The notes beneath the pieces were generated by a model that saw nothing but the letters and a program-made list of their open reading frames with translations, had not been told where the DNA came from and ran no database searches. From the NCBI RefSeq assembly GCF_039521565.1, contig NZ_BAAACP010000002.1, positions 248,001 through 312,000 on the forward strand: 64,000 bases of DNA. Reading direction: 5' to 3'. The position numbers and the translations under genes are program-made. The first letter of the stretch is position 1. Each line of letters begins with the position of its first letter. The DNA is from Paraclostridium tenue. GTDB lineage: Bacteria > Bacillota > Clostridia > Peptostreptococcales > Peptostreptococcaceae. Positions 1-8,745 of the stretch are shown piece by piece.

Positions 1-291
1 TAAAACTATATCCACAAAAAATATAATATACATTAATGATATTATAAAAAGTTCTTCTTTCTTGCTACTACTATAGCAAAGCAAACAACTTGTTATTGCT
101 AAAAATGAAAGCAATATATTAAAAAATCTTATAAAATACTCTGGTTTTATACTGTTGTTTAAATCAAATTTAAATAAAAATATTAAAACAAACATATATA
201 ATAAGACTAAACATACTGACATACTTATAGTTAGTACAGTTGCTAGTTTATTTTTATCATTAATCTTAAGTTTTTGATTTACTCCTAACAT
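1..291 (-). CDS. N-terminal part of a membrane protein (cut by window edge)
   Basis: Reading the reverse strand from an ATG at 291, preceded by an AGGGGAG ribosome site 5 bases away, gives 97 codons open to the window edge with no stop. The translation starts MLGVNQKLKIND and then has three hydrophobic stretches (about residues 18-41, 56-73 and 81-97), so at least two to three membrane helices. The rest of the protein lies outside, so the family cannot be named; an N-terminal sensor region of a signalling protein is possible but is only a guess. A TTCGACA (Spo0A-box-like) sequence lies at 355-361 upstream of the start. Confidence 0.6.
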   Translation of the reverse strand, partial: MLGVNQKLKINDKNKLATVLTISMSVCLVLLYMFVLIFLFKFDLNNSIKPEYFIRFFNILLSFLAITSCLLCYSSSKKEELFIISLMYIIFFVDIVL

Positions 292-363
292 ATTTATCTC
301 CCCTATCAATTATTAATACAAACTATATCATTATTAGTTAAATTAGTCTATATTTTCGACAAT

Positions 364-394
364 AAAAGACAGGCTATTACAAGCCTGTCTTTTT
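364..394 (-). terminator. Rho-independent terminator of the TSCPD gene
   Basis: An 11-bp perfect stem AAAAGACAGGC / GCCTGTCTTTT with an 8-base loop lies just after the stop of the reverse-strand gene that ends at 400. The A/T ends make it usable from either strand. Confidence 0.85.
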
Positions 395-399
395 ATAAT

Positions 400-651
400 T
401 TATATATTTGATATTATTGCCTTTGATAATTGATCAGGACAAGAAGTAGATTTTGTGCCACAAGGTATTCCTTTTAACTTTTTAGCTACTTCATCAGCTT
501 TTTTCCCTATAACTAATGATCTTATTCCTATTAAATTTCCCGCACATCCACCAATAAATTCAACATCTTTTATTATATTATTTTCATCTATTTCTAAATT
601 GATTTGCTTACAACAACACCCTGAAGTTTTATAGCTTATTTTCATATTCAT
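400..651 (-). CDS. TSCPD domain-containing protein (TIGR03905-like)
   Basis: This 83-residue protein carries CCC at residues 12-14, a GGCAGN stretch in the middle, and the diagnostic C-terminal TSCPD motif at about residues 69-73. Small proteins of this kind (four conserved cysteines, TIGR03905 family) occur in clostridia and share the TSCPD module with the C-terminus of class II ribonucleotide reductases. The cysteines suggest metal or redox chemistry, but no function is established. ATG start with AAGGAGAAT upstream; single-gene transcript ended by the hairpin at 364-394. Confidence 0.8.
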   Translation of the reverse strand: MNMKISYKTSGCCCKQINLEIDENNIIKDVEFIGGCAGNLIGIRSLVIGKKADEVAKKLKGIPCGTKSTSCPDQLSKAIISNI

Positions 652-723
652 TCTCCTTAATATATAAATATAAGTATTTCAAAATATTATATTTATTTAG
701 TGTTGTCTTTGTTACTATTTGTA

Positions 724-924
724 TTATTTGTCACTTTTACTTTTTTCTAAAAGTTCTTCTACCTCATAATGATTTGGATGTATAAAAGAATATGGTGTTT
801 CATCTGTTAATTCTTCTATAGATCCACCTTCAAACAATTCTTCATATGGTGTATTTTGGGGTATAAATAACTTTTCATATGAATTTGTTTCAACTTTTCT
901 ACATTCTTTATCTTGTTTTTTCAT
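724..924 (-). CDS. Small acidic hypothetical protein
   Basis: The start at 924 is chosen because GAGAGGT sits 6 bases before that ATG; a longer reading from 954 lacks a ribosome site. The 66-residue product begins MKKQDKECRK and is rich in Glu, Tyr and Pro (for example YEKLFIPQ, YEELFEGGSIEEL). The spacing of IPxxxPYEELFEGG loosely recalls small spore-coat CotJA-type proteins, but this is not enough for a family call. No transmembrane segment. Function unknown. Confidence 0.6.
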   Translation of the reverse strand: MKKQDKECRKVETNSYEKLFIPQNTPYEELFEGGSIEELTDETPYSFIHPNHYEVEELLEKSKSDK

Positions 925-1016
925 GATGTTACCTCTCTTTTTCATTTGTTGCAATTATTTTACTCATATTTTTATTATATATAACTTTTACCCATTATTC
1001 TTTTTTATAATAATAA

Positions 1017-1056
1017 AAAACTATAAAACTTAAAAATTTTTAAGTTTTATAGTTTT
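1017..1056 (-). terminator. Terminator of the TauE/SafE gene
   Basis: A perfect 20-bp palindrome (AAAACTATAAAACTTAAAAA and its complement, no loop beyond the centre) lies 15 bases after the reverse-strand stop at 1072 and ends in T-rich sequence on either strand. Confidence 0.85.
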
Positions 1057-1071
1057 ATTTTATATTATATA

Positions 1072-1962
1072 TTAACTAACTTGATTAATTTCAATAACAC
1101 TATCTTTACTTAATCCTGACTTAAACATAGTTACTGCTGTATAACTTACAACAATTACTACTAACCATTTTAACCAATATACTGGCATATTAGTAACAAA
1201 TAAAAGTGCTAAAATAGATCCTACTACACCACCTATAGTTATTCCCATAGATATTTCTCTTTCATAAGCTTTTTCTTTTACAAACTTAATACTAGCTATT
1301 GGCCCAACAAATGCACAGGCTCCCATCATTATAGGAAATGCTGCTTTTGGATTCATTCCTAATAATGCAACCATAGCCATACATGGAGCATATAATCCTA
1401 TACCAGCTGTCATAAGTGCTCCTAACACAAAGTTTCCAGCTATACCTATTGCTAACTTAATCCCACTAAGTCCCATAGCTTCTCCACCTGATGGCATCAA
1501 TTCAAATTGTCCTAGTACTATTAATATAGCTGTACCCACTAAAGCAATTCCCATAGTTAATTGAACTTTCTTTTCTGGTAGCTTAGATATTATACCCGCT
1601 CCTACCCAAGAACCAACTACAGCTGCTATTATCATACTTATTAAAGTTAATAAATCAACTTCTATTGAATTTAATGACATAAATGCTTGAACAATCATTG
1701 GCAATGCATGTGCAACATTTAATGTTCCAGGTAATACTTTATCTGGTATATGTATATTTTTATTTAATTTTAAAATTCCTGTAGTTGTTGCAAAAGATCC
1801 TACCCCTATAGCATCTAAAAAATCTGTTATAAATCCTATAAATATACCTGTTTTAAGTATTCCTCCTTTGTTTTTATCTTGGTTTTTTCTAAAGTCATTT
1901 ACATAAACTGTTGAAAAACCTGCTGTTATTACTGCTAATAATCCTAAAATTGCCTTTACCAT
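1072..1962 (-). CDS. Sulfite exporter TauE/SafE family permease
   Basis: The product has eight or so hydrophobic helices and the repeated Gly-rich half-motifs of the TauE/SafE family (GFITDFLDAIGVGSFATTTG near the N-terminus; GALMTAGIGLYAPCMAMVALLG in the second half). Family members move sulfite, sulfonates or related organic anions; the substrate here cannot be read. The start at 1962 (MVKAILGLL) is preferred because GGAGAGG lies 4-10 bases upstream; the longer reading from 2010 adds a charged, non-signal leader. Monocistronic with its own terminator. Confidence 0.85.
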   Translation of the reverse strand: MVKAILGLLAVITAGFSTVYVNDFRKNQDKNKGGILKTGIFIGFITDFLDAIGVGSFATTTGILKLNKNIHIPDKVLPGTLNVAHALPMIVQAFMSLNSIEVDLLTLISMIIAAVVGSWVGAGIISKLPEKKVQLTMGIALVGTAILIVLGQFELMPSGGEAMGLSGIKLAIGIAGNFVLGALMTAGIGLYAPCMAMVALLGMNPKAAFPIMMGACAFVGPIASIKFVKEKAYEREISMGITIGGVVGSILALLFVTNMPVYWLKWLVVIVVSYTAVTMFKSGLSKDSVIEINQVS

Positions 1963-2107
1963 TTTGCCTCTCCTTCTTAAAAATTTATCATGACTATCAA
2001 AGTATAACATGCTAGGATAACATTTTCCAGAGTTTTTTCATTATTATGTAATATTTTTATAATTATGAAATCAATTTAATATTTTATTAATATTTGTTTT
2101 TAAATAT

Positions 2108-3790
2108 CTATAAATTTCTAGATATCTGTCTAAATGTATTTCTTAAATTTAACAGTCCATATCCTTGAGATACATTAGGGAAATCATAAATTTCGCTTTT
2201 AGTTGCTCCAAGCATTAAATATGTTCTTAAAGGGTCTGTAAATAACGATAGTTTTGGTACACCACTTTCTTCTTCTAAATATTGCATAATGAGTGCAAGT
2301 ACTCCACATACAATACAACTACTTACTCCTGTACCTGTAGCAGTGTTGTAATTTCCATTTATATACGTTGATATAATATCCACTCCAGGTGCTATTATAT
2401 CAGGATTTATTCGATTTCCACGTATACTTCCTTTTGATGATCCTATCCATAAACTGTTTGTTTTATCATTGTATGCTCCTATTGTTATAACCTTTCTAGA
2501 TAAAGCAAATTCAGTTATAGTTCCCATGGAGGTTGAATCTGTAAATCTAGTGTTAGTAGATATTAAATTTTTATTAGGCAGATATAAGTGGCATTCTCCA
2601 TTTATTATAAATTCAGGCGTTAGTCTAAGATTCCAAATTCCTGGTTTTATATCTGTTAAATTTATTTCTAGTGCTTGCGCTCCTGTTTCTAGCCATGGAA
2701 ATCTGTATATTACTCTATATCCAGTTTTTTCTATAAAAAATCTTCCAGTATATATTTGGTCATCTGGAGAATATGCTATAGTCTGGCTTACATCTCCAGA
2801 TGGAGATATTATTTGTATTGATATTTTATCTGGTCCTGTACCTCTTAATATAATATCTAAATTAGTATTTTCTCCATTTTGAATAACTACATCTAAATAA
2901 TCTTGAACATTTTTTAAATTATTATAATAATGTATATCTGTATTCCCTTCATTTCCAGCTCCACTTACTAATATAATACCTGATCTATCAAATTCTTCAA
3001 ATATTTCTAATATAGATGCTTCTACTCTAATACCTGATTTTGTACCTACTGTTAAATTTATTATCATATGTTTATTTTCTTTTTTTGCTATATCAAGAAC
3101 ATATTTAATAGCTGCTAGAAAATCAGATACTGTATAGCTTATTTTCCCTGGATAATACACATCTTCATATCCTCTTAACTTTACAACTACCAAATCTGCA
3201 TCTTTTGCAATCCCTCTATATTCAGGGTTTATATTTCCTCTTCCTACTAAAATTCCACAAGCCATAGTACCAGTGCCTGTATTGTCTACACTTAATGTAG
3301 TATCATTCTCTGTTATCGCATTATTTATATCTTCTCTTGTAAATTCACTTCCAAATATCATGCCTTCTGGAGGTGTTTTGTTACCATTTTCTTGATCCCA
3401 TAGATAAAGTATTTTGCTTGTATTATTTTCATCTATTAAATCTCGATGTAAGTAATTTACTCCAGAATCTATAACTGCTATTAATATATCCTTTCCAGAA
3501 ATATTAATATATGGATTTGTTTCTATATAATTAAGTTCAGTTGCATCCGAAATGCTTTCTCCATTTTCTATATTGTTGGTTATATTCATAAGAGAACTCA
3601 TAGGATCTGACCCACTCCACCACTTAATTTCTATTATACTACTTAGTACAGTTTCATCAAAATCAAGAGGTACATATATAGCTGCTAGTTTATCATTTAA
3701 AATAATATATTTTTCTATATTATTTCTATTAAATGCACTTATTATATCTCCTTTATAAATTAAATAAAAAGACTTCTCTGTTTTATACAC
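2108..3790 (-). CDS. cspC: CspC-like subtilisin-family germination pseudoprotease
   Basis: This S8-family fold protein of 560 residues has the catalytic Asp108 (in AVIDSG) and oxyanion Asn280 (GAGNEG). The catalytic His is Thr173 (GTGTMACG instead of GHGTHVAG) and the catalytic Ser is Gly488 (GTGVSS instead of GTSMAA). The same His-to-Thr and Ser-to-Gly pair is known in C. difficile CspC, a catalytically dead co-receptor for germinants. Residues 1-95 correspond to a retained prodomain, and about 300-420 to the inserted jelly-roll domain of Csp proteins. GTG start at 3790 with AGGAGG 8 bases upstream. It follows the other csp gene by 11 bases, so the two are co-transcribed, probably in the forespore. 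Confidence 0.85.
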   Translation of the reverse strand: MYKTEKSFYLIYKGDIISAFNRNNIEKYIILNDKLAAIYVPLDFDETVLSSIIEIKWWSGSDPMSSLMNITNNIENGESISDATELNYIETNPYINISGKDILIAVIDSGVNYLHRDLIDENNTSKILYLWDQENGNKTPPEGMIFGSEFTREDINNAITENDTTLSVDNTGTGTMACGILVGRGNINPEYRGIAKDADLVVVKLRGYEDVYYPGKISYTVSDFLAAIKYVLDIAKKENKHMIINLTVGTKSGIRVEASILEIFEEFDRSGIILVSGAGNEGNTDIHYYNNLKNVQDYLDVVIQNGENTNLDIILRGTGPDKISIQIISPSGDVSQTIAYSPDDQIYTGRFFIEKTGYRVIYRFPWLETGAQALEINLTDIKPGIWNLRLTPEFIINGECHLYLPNKNLISTNTRFTDSTSMGTITEFALSRKVITIGAYNDKTNSLWIGSSKGSIRGNRINPDIIAPGVDIISTYINGNYNTATGTGVSSCIVCGVLALIMQYLEEESGVPKLSLFTDPLRTYLMLGATKSEIYDFPNVSQGYGLLNLRNTFRQISRNL

Positions 3791-3801
3791 AACTTTGCCT
3801 C

Positions 3802-5505
3802 CTATTTTAATTGATCAAACATACCCTTAAAATTTAGCAACCCATAACCAGTAATATTGTTTGGATATATTGTATCTCCAGTACTAACTGCTCCACCTTG
3901 CATATATGTTCTTACCATTTGCATAAAACCCTTATTTGGATATTTGTTTTGTCCAATAATATATTCAAAAAATAATGCTATAGAGCCTGATGCATGTGCG
4001 GCTGCGGCTGAACTTCCAGTTATAGTTGCATAACTATTATTAAAATATGGGCCTATTATATTTACTCCTGGTGCTACAACATCTGGTTTTTGCCTATTTT
4101 CCATATTGGGTCCTCTTGATGAAGATGGCCAAAGACTTCTAGTTATAGAATTATATGTTCCTATAGTTATAACATCATCTTGTACAGAAGGATATGTTAT
4201 TGTATAACTTGGATTAGATTGAGTAAATTTTGTACCTGGATTTAAAAATACACGATTCTCTAAATATACATTATATTGTCCTCCCGTTATGTAAGCACCT
4301 TCCAATCTTACTCTCCATATTCCTCTTTTTGCATTTGTAAGATAAATTGTCGTATGTTCTTGACCTGAATAACTTGTTGGATATGAATATCTTATAGAGT
4401 ATGTTGTTGCCTCTAAATCAAATATTCCATTTACTAATTCGTAGTTTGATAAATCTACTATTTTACTTTCTTCTCCACTTGGAGATATTATATATAAATT
4501 TACTCTATCTGGCCTACTAAGCCAAACTTCTATTCTTAGACTTGCTTCTTCTTCTTCAACTTCTATACCTATATCAACTATATCCCCTAATCTTGTTAAA
4601 ATCCCAGACATGTGTGTTTGAGTATTTCCTTCATTTCCTGCACCAGTTACTACACATATTCCATTTGAAAAGTATGTATCTCTACTATTTACCCTACTTG
4701 CATATCCTGCCAAGCCAGTACTTCCCATTGATACATGTACAACAGTTGGTAAATTTAATTCATCTGATTTTTTATATACATATTGAAGTGCTGTAAATAA
4801 CATTGCACTATTATAATACCCATTTACTTTTCCAAGCTTAACAACTATAAGTTCAGCTCCTGGTGCTACACCTTCATATTCTCTATTTATATTTCCTAAT
4901 CCTGCACATATTCCACTAATCATAGTCCCCTGTCCTTCTTCATCTATAGATAAAGTATTGTCATTTTCTTGTATGGCTTTATTTATATCTTCTCTTGTAT
5001 ATTCTGTGCCTATAAAAAAACCTTCTGGCGGATTTCCGTCTTTTGATTGATCCCACAAATAAAGTATTTTACTAGTTCCATCTGGGTATATAAAATCTTC
5101 ATGTAAATAATCTATTCCTGTATCTATTACAGCTATTACTGTCCCTTGACCTGTTAATGGTACATTAGGATTATTTTTAAAAAAATTAACTCCTATTTCT
5201 TCTTGACCTGTTATTCCATTTTCAGTTCCTCTTGTTATACTCCCTAAAGATGCAACCCTTACAACATTTTCAATAATTAAAACAGAGTCTAATTGAAGAA
5301 CTGCTTCTACATTAGTTTTAGTTAAAGCTGTAAATAACATGAGAGTTCTAGTTGTACTTAATCTTATCATTTCATAATCTATAGTTAAATTTTCTACCTC
5401 TTGAGCAAAAGCTTCAGTATGTGTTACAAATATAGAATTCGATATGCTTTTATCTGTTTGTATATCTCTATTTAAATTAAAGTTCTCATATTCTATAATA
5501 CTCAC
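3802..5505 (-). CDS. Csp-family subtilisin with degenerate triad (His to Gln)
   Basis: This 567-residue S8-family Csp protein has Asp128 (AVIDTG), Asn291 (GAGNEG) and Ser499 (TGSSAAAAHASG) in place. The catalytic His of GHGTHVAG is Gln192 (GQGTMISG), so it should not be an active protease. It keeps a prodomain (about 1-100) and the Csp jelly-roll insert (about 305-430). In C. difficile CspA is the pseudoprotease partner made as a CspBA fusion; here it may be a free CspA-like protein, which is inference. The start is awkward: the GTG at 5505 overlaps its only SD-like sequence (AAGGGGTGA), an in-frame stop lies just upstream, and the first ATG is codon 46. Confidence 0.8.
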   Translation of the reverse strand: MSIIEYENFNLNRDIQTDKSISNSIFVTHTEAFAQEVENLTIDYEMIRLSTTRTLMLFTALTKTNVEAVLQLDSVLIIENVVRVASLGSITRGTENGITGQEEIGVNFFKNNPNVPLTGQGTVIAVIDTGIDYLHEDFIYPDGTSKILYLWDQSKDGNPPEGFFIGTEYTREDINKAIQENDNTLSIDEEGQGTMISGICAGLGNINREYEGVAPGAELIVVKLGKVNGYYNSAMLFTALQYVYKKSDELNLPTVVHVSMGSTGLAGYASRVNSRDTYFSNGICVVTGAGNEGNTQTHMSGILTRLGDIVDIGIEVEEEEASLRIEVWLSRPDRVNLYIISPSGEESKIVDLSNYELVNGIFDLEATTYSIRYSYPTSYSGQEHTTIYLTNAKRGIWRVRLEGAYITGGQYNVYLENRVFLNPGTKFTQSNPSYTITYPSVQDDVITIGTYNSITRSLWPSSSRGPNMENRQKPDVVAPGVNIIGPYFNNSYATITGSSAAAAHASGSIALFFEYIIGQNKYPNKGFMQMVRTYMQGGAVSTGDTIYPNNITGYGLLNFKGMFDQLK

Positions 5506-5651
5506 CCCTTATAAAATTTTAAAACTGTAGATATTACTATTATATTATTCAACTATGGATATGTATGTATATGGTTTTAACTATATACATATCACAAATT
5601 ATTATTTAAAAAATATAATAAACTAGACATTATATTTAGGATGTGATTTTA

Positions 5652-6137
5652 TTGGATAATTTAAGTTTATCAAAAGTTAATGTAAGTATAGAAAAACCTT
5701 ACACAGCTACTGAGCCAGTAAGATTTAGAAGATATACTATAACTCACTTAGAAGATCCTGCAATAGTAAATTTATCTATTTCACCTTATTTTTATGACCT
5801 TGATTTATTTACTACAAGTACGGATTTAGTTTATTCTCAATGGTTTTGGTTTTTTGGAGATATATATCAACTTACATTTTTTATTTTTATAGGCAACTAC
5901 CCTTATAATGTAGCAAAATATAGATATGAAAAGTATTTAGAACTATTACCACTATCTATTAGTGCAGTAGTTAATGGCGATAGAACATTTTTAAATAATA
6001 GAAAAATATTATTTGATACTCCTATATTTGTAAGGTTTATATCTTCTTATCCAGCTTTTAATAAAACTGTACCTTATAAATTTGTTAAAGATTATATTGA
6101 TGATAATGTGGAAGTAATAATAAAAAAAGGTGTATAA
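5652..6137 (+). CDS. Staygreen (SGR) family protein
   Basis: About 161 residues. The order of motifs fits the Staygreen family: RRYTITH near the N-terminus (family RKYTLTHSD), then LPLSISAVVNGDRTFL, then TPIFVRFISSYPAFNKT (family LPLVLEAIRYGDREFF and APIIVHFNSKY). Plant and some bacterial SGR proteins remove Mg from chlorophyll a; the substrate in an anaerobic Firmicute is unknown. TTG at 5652 is taken as start because AGGATGTGAT (5638-5647) is a near-perfect SD at correct spacing; a GTG at 5643 lies inside it. Divergent from the csp operon and sharing a terminator with hydF. Confidence 0.7.
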   Translation: MDNLSLSKVNVSIEKPYTATEPVRFRRYTITHLEDPAIVNLSISPYFYDLDLFTTSTDLVYSQWFWFFGDIYQLTFFIFIGNYPYNVAKYRYEKYLELLPLSISAVVNGDRTFLNNRKILFDTPIFVRFISSYPAFNKTVPYKFVKDYIDDNVEVIIKKGV

Positions 6138-6153
6138 ATTATACACCTTTTTT
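6122..6153. terminator. Bidirectional terminator between the Staygreen gene and hydF
   Basis: The stem AAAAAAGGTGTATAA / TTATACACCTTTTTTT overlaps the stop codon of the plus-strand gene and lies just past the hydF stop on the minus strand; A and T runs flank both sides. Confidence 0.9.
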
Positions 6154-6155
6154 TA

Positions 6156-7343
6156 TTATTTAAATATACAAGTAGCTCTATCTAATATACCTGTATAGTA
6201 TGCTATAACCATCCCATAATTAGTTATAGGTATATTTTTCTCTTTACATAAATTTATCTTATTTAATATGCTTTTTCTATTTACCATACACGCTCCACAG
6301 TGAATAACAAGATCATAAACTTCTATATTTTCCTTAAAATCATAAGAAACACTATATTCAATATTAAGTTCTCCACCTGCTATTTTTCTTAGCATCTTTG
6401 GTATTTTCACTCTACCTATATCTTCATGAGATACATTATGTGTACAGCTTTCACATATAAGTATTTTATCTCCTGGTTTTAATGAATCTAACTTTTTAGT
6501 TCCTTCTAAAAAATCTCTTATTTCCCCTTTTTGTCTTGCAAATAATATAGAAAAACTTGTTAGTTTCATATCATTTGGAATTATAGATTCTACCTCTTTA
6601 AAAGCTTGTGAATCGGTTATAACTAAGTCTATATCTTTTAACTCAGTCAAAGCTTCACTTAACTCTGTATCCCTTACTACATAAGTTTTTATTCCATGAT
6701 CTAAGCAATCTCTTATAACTTGAACTTGTGGAAGTATAATTCTTCCCTTAGGAGCTTCTGAATCTATGGGAACTACTAATATAACTTTTGATCCATAAGG
6801 TAATAAATCTCCAACTATAGGTTTATCTTCTTCCTCTTGTTCTAAATGTTTTATAAGTTTTTCTTTTAAATTATCTATACCTTTATTTTCTTTAACTGAT
6901 ATAAATATAGGACTTTCAAATAATTTTTTTATATTATTAATTTCTTCTTCATTTAATATATCTAGTTTATTAATAACTACTACATGATTAACATTATACT
7001 TAATTGCTTCTTTTTTCCAAGCTTTATATGTATTAATATCTATATTATTACCATCAACTAAATATATAGCAAAATCTATTCTTTTTAAATATTCATAACT
7101 TTTTTTAACCCTAACTTCTCCAAGTTCACTTTTATCCTCAAGTCCTGCTGTATCTATTAATAATATAGGACCAAAGGGTATTAATTCCATAGCCTTTTGA
7201 ACTGGATCTGTAGTTGTACCTTCAATACTTGATACTAACGATATTTCTTGACCCAATATAGCATTCATCAATGAAGATTTTCCACTATTTGTATTTCCGT
7301 ATATTCCAATTTGTTTTCTATTTGCATTTGGAGTAGTGTTCAT
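6156..7343 (-). CDS. hydF: [FeFe] hydrogenase maturation GTPase HydF
   Basis: HydF is the scaffold that receives the 2Fe subcluster made by HydE and HydG and delivers it to apo-hydrogenase. The 395-residue protein shows an N-terminal GTPase domain (Walker A GNTNSGKSS at 16-24, DTAG at 64-67, NKLD at 125-128). It also has the C-terminal cluster ligands of HydF, C300-x-H302 and HC349xxC352. Length is typical. AGGAGG 5 bases before the ATG. It lies 9 bases after hydG, as the last gene of hydE-hydG-hydF, with a shared terminator downstream. Confidence 0.95.
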   Translation of the reverse strand: MNTTPNANRKQIGIYGNTNSGKSSLMNAILGQEISLVSSIEGTTTDPVQKAMELIPFGPILLIDTAGLEDKSELGEVRVKKSYEYLKRIDFAIYLVDGNNIDINTYKAWKKEAIKYNVNHVVVINKLDILNEEEINNIKKLFESPIFISVKENKGIDNLKEKLIKHLEQEEEDKPIVGDLLPYGSKVILVVPIDSEAPKGRIILPQVQVIRDCLDHGIKTYVVRDTELSEALTELKDIDLVITDSQAFKEVESIIPNDMKLTSFSILFARQKGEIRDFLEGTKKLDSLKPGDKILICESCTHNVSHEDIGRVKIPKMLRKIAGGELNIEYSVSYDFKENIEVYDLVIHCGACMVNRKSILNKINLCKEKNIPITNYGMVIAYYTGILDRATCIFK

Positions 7344-7352
7344 ATATACCTC

Positions 7353-8729
7353 CTATAAGTAGAAATCTCTTTCTCCTTTTTTCATTTTTTCCATGCTTTC
7401 TTTAGTGTATGTTTTTAAATCTTCTCTTTGAATTTTTTCTGTTTCATTTTTTATTACTTCTTGAGCTTTGTTGTATAATTCTTTATCTCCATAATCTAGA
7501 GTAAATTCATGTAATGTCATAAGTGCATTTGGCTCACAAACATATTTTATATTACCAGATTTAGCAAGTTGCATAAATCTATCTCCAGTTCTTCCTTTTC
7601 TATAGCAAGCTGTACAGTAACTTGGTATATATCCATCATCTAATAACTCTTTTAAAATCTCTATAGGACTTCTTTCATCACTAGTTTTAAATTGCTTACT
7701 TTCATTTCCGGCTTCTCTTTCTTTATATCCTCCAACACCAGTTGATGATCCTGCTGATATTTGACTTACTCCATATTTTAATAATTCTTTTCTCATAGCT
7801 GGTGTTTCTCTAGTTGATAAGATAAGCCCTGTAAATGGTACAGCAATTCTTAAAATTGCTACTATCTTTTTAAACATTTTATCAGTTAATAAATGTGGAT
7901 AATTTTCTAAAGTTACACCTGTTGCAGGTTGAAGTCTTGGAACTGATATTGTATGGAATCCTACTCCATATTTTTCTTCTAAATGAGCATTATGCATCAT
8001 AAGACCTAAAACTTCAAATCTAGGATCAGCTAATCCAAATAAAACTCCTGCTCCAACGTCATCTATTCCTGCTTCCATAGCTCTATCAAAAGCAGTTAAA
8101 TGATATTCATAATCTCCTTTTAGTGATTTTGGATGCATTTTTTCATAAGTTGGTTTATGATAAGTTTCTTGGAATAGTATATAGGTTCCTATTCCCTTTT
8201 CATGTAATTTTTTATAATTTTCAACTGTTGTTGCAGCTATATTTACATTGACTCTTCTTATTTCTCCATTAGCATTTTGAGTTTTATATATAGTATCTAA
8301 ACATTCTAAAACATAATCTATAGGAGCATTGCTTGGGTCTTCTCCAAGTTCAAGTGCTAATCTCTTATGTCCCATTTGTTCTAGTATTTTAACTTCTTCA
8401 GCTACTTCTTCCATTGTTAATCTTCTTCTACAGAAGTTATTATCTCTTCTATATCCACAGTAAACGCAGTTATTTACACAGTAATCACTTACATAAAGTG
8501 GTGCAAATACAACTATTCTTTTTCCATATATATCTCTTTTTATTTCACCTGCTAAAGAATATATTTGTTCTAAATCTTTTTCATCTTCTGCTTGTAGTAA
8601 TATAGCTATATCCTTATATGATAATCCTTCTTTTTTCTTTGCTCTATTTAAAACTTCTTTTATTTCTTCATTTGAAGGATTTTTTGTTTCTTCTAAAATA
8701 TTATATATTTCTTCATGATTTATAAACAT
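7353..8729 (-). CDS. hydG: [FeFe] hydrogenase maturase HydG (radical SAM tyrosine lyase)
   Basis: HydG cleaves tyrosine to make the CO and CN- ligands of the H-cluster. The radical-SAM motif C84-x3-C88-x2-C91 (CVNNCVYC) binds the SAM cluster. The HydG-specific C-terminal CX2CX22C (C372, C375, C398) binds the auxiliary cluster that separates HydG from ThiH, which lacks it. Length 458 is typical. AAGGAG upstream of the ATG. It sits between hydE (16 bases) and hydF (9 bases), consistent with one transcript. Confidence 0.95.
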   Translation of the reverse strand: MFINHEEIYNILEETKNPSNEEIKEVLNRAKKKEGLSYKDIAILLQAEDEKDLEQIYSLAGEIKRDIYGKRIVVFAPLYVSDYCVNNCVYCGYRRDNNFCRRRLTMEEVAEEVKILEQMGHKRLALELGEDPSNAPIDYVLECLDTIYKTQNANGEIRRVNVNIAATTVENYKKLHEKGIGTYILFQETYHKPTYEKMHPKSLKGDYEYHLTAFDRAMEAGIDDVGAGVLFGLADPRFEVLGLMMHNAHLEEKYGVGFHTISVPRLQPATGVTLENYPHLLTDKMFKKIVAILRIAVPFTGLILSTRETPAMRKELLKYGVSQISAGSSTGVGGYKEREAGNESKQFKTSDERSPIEILKELLDDGYIPSYCTACYRKGRTGDRFMQLAKSGNIKYVCEPNALMTLHEFTLDYGDKELYNKAQEVIKNETEKIQREDLKTYTKESMEKMKKGERDFYL

Positions 8730-8745
8730 AACTTAATCTCCTTTA

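Noticed and set aside
4542..4796. Plus-strand frame of 84 codons inside the csp gene
   Set aside because: Leu/Tyr-rich reading opposite a clear subtilisin-family gene with no ribosome site; an antisense shadow.
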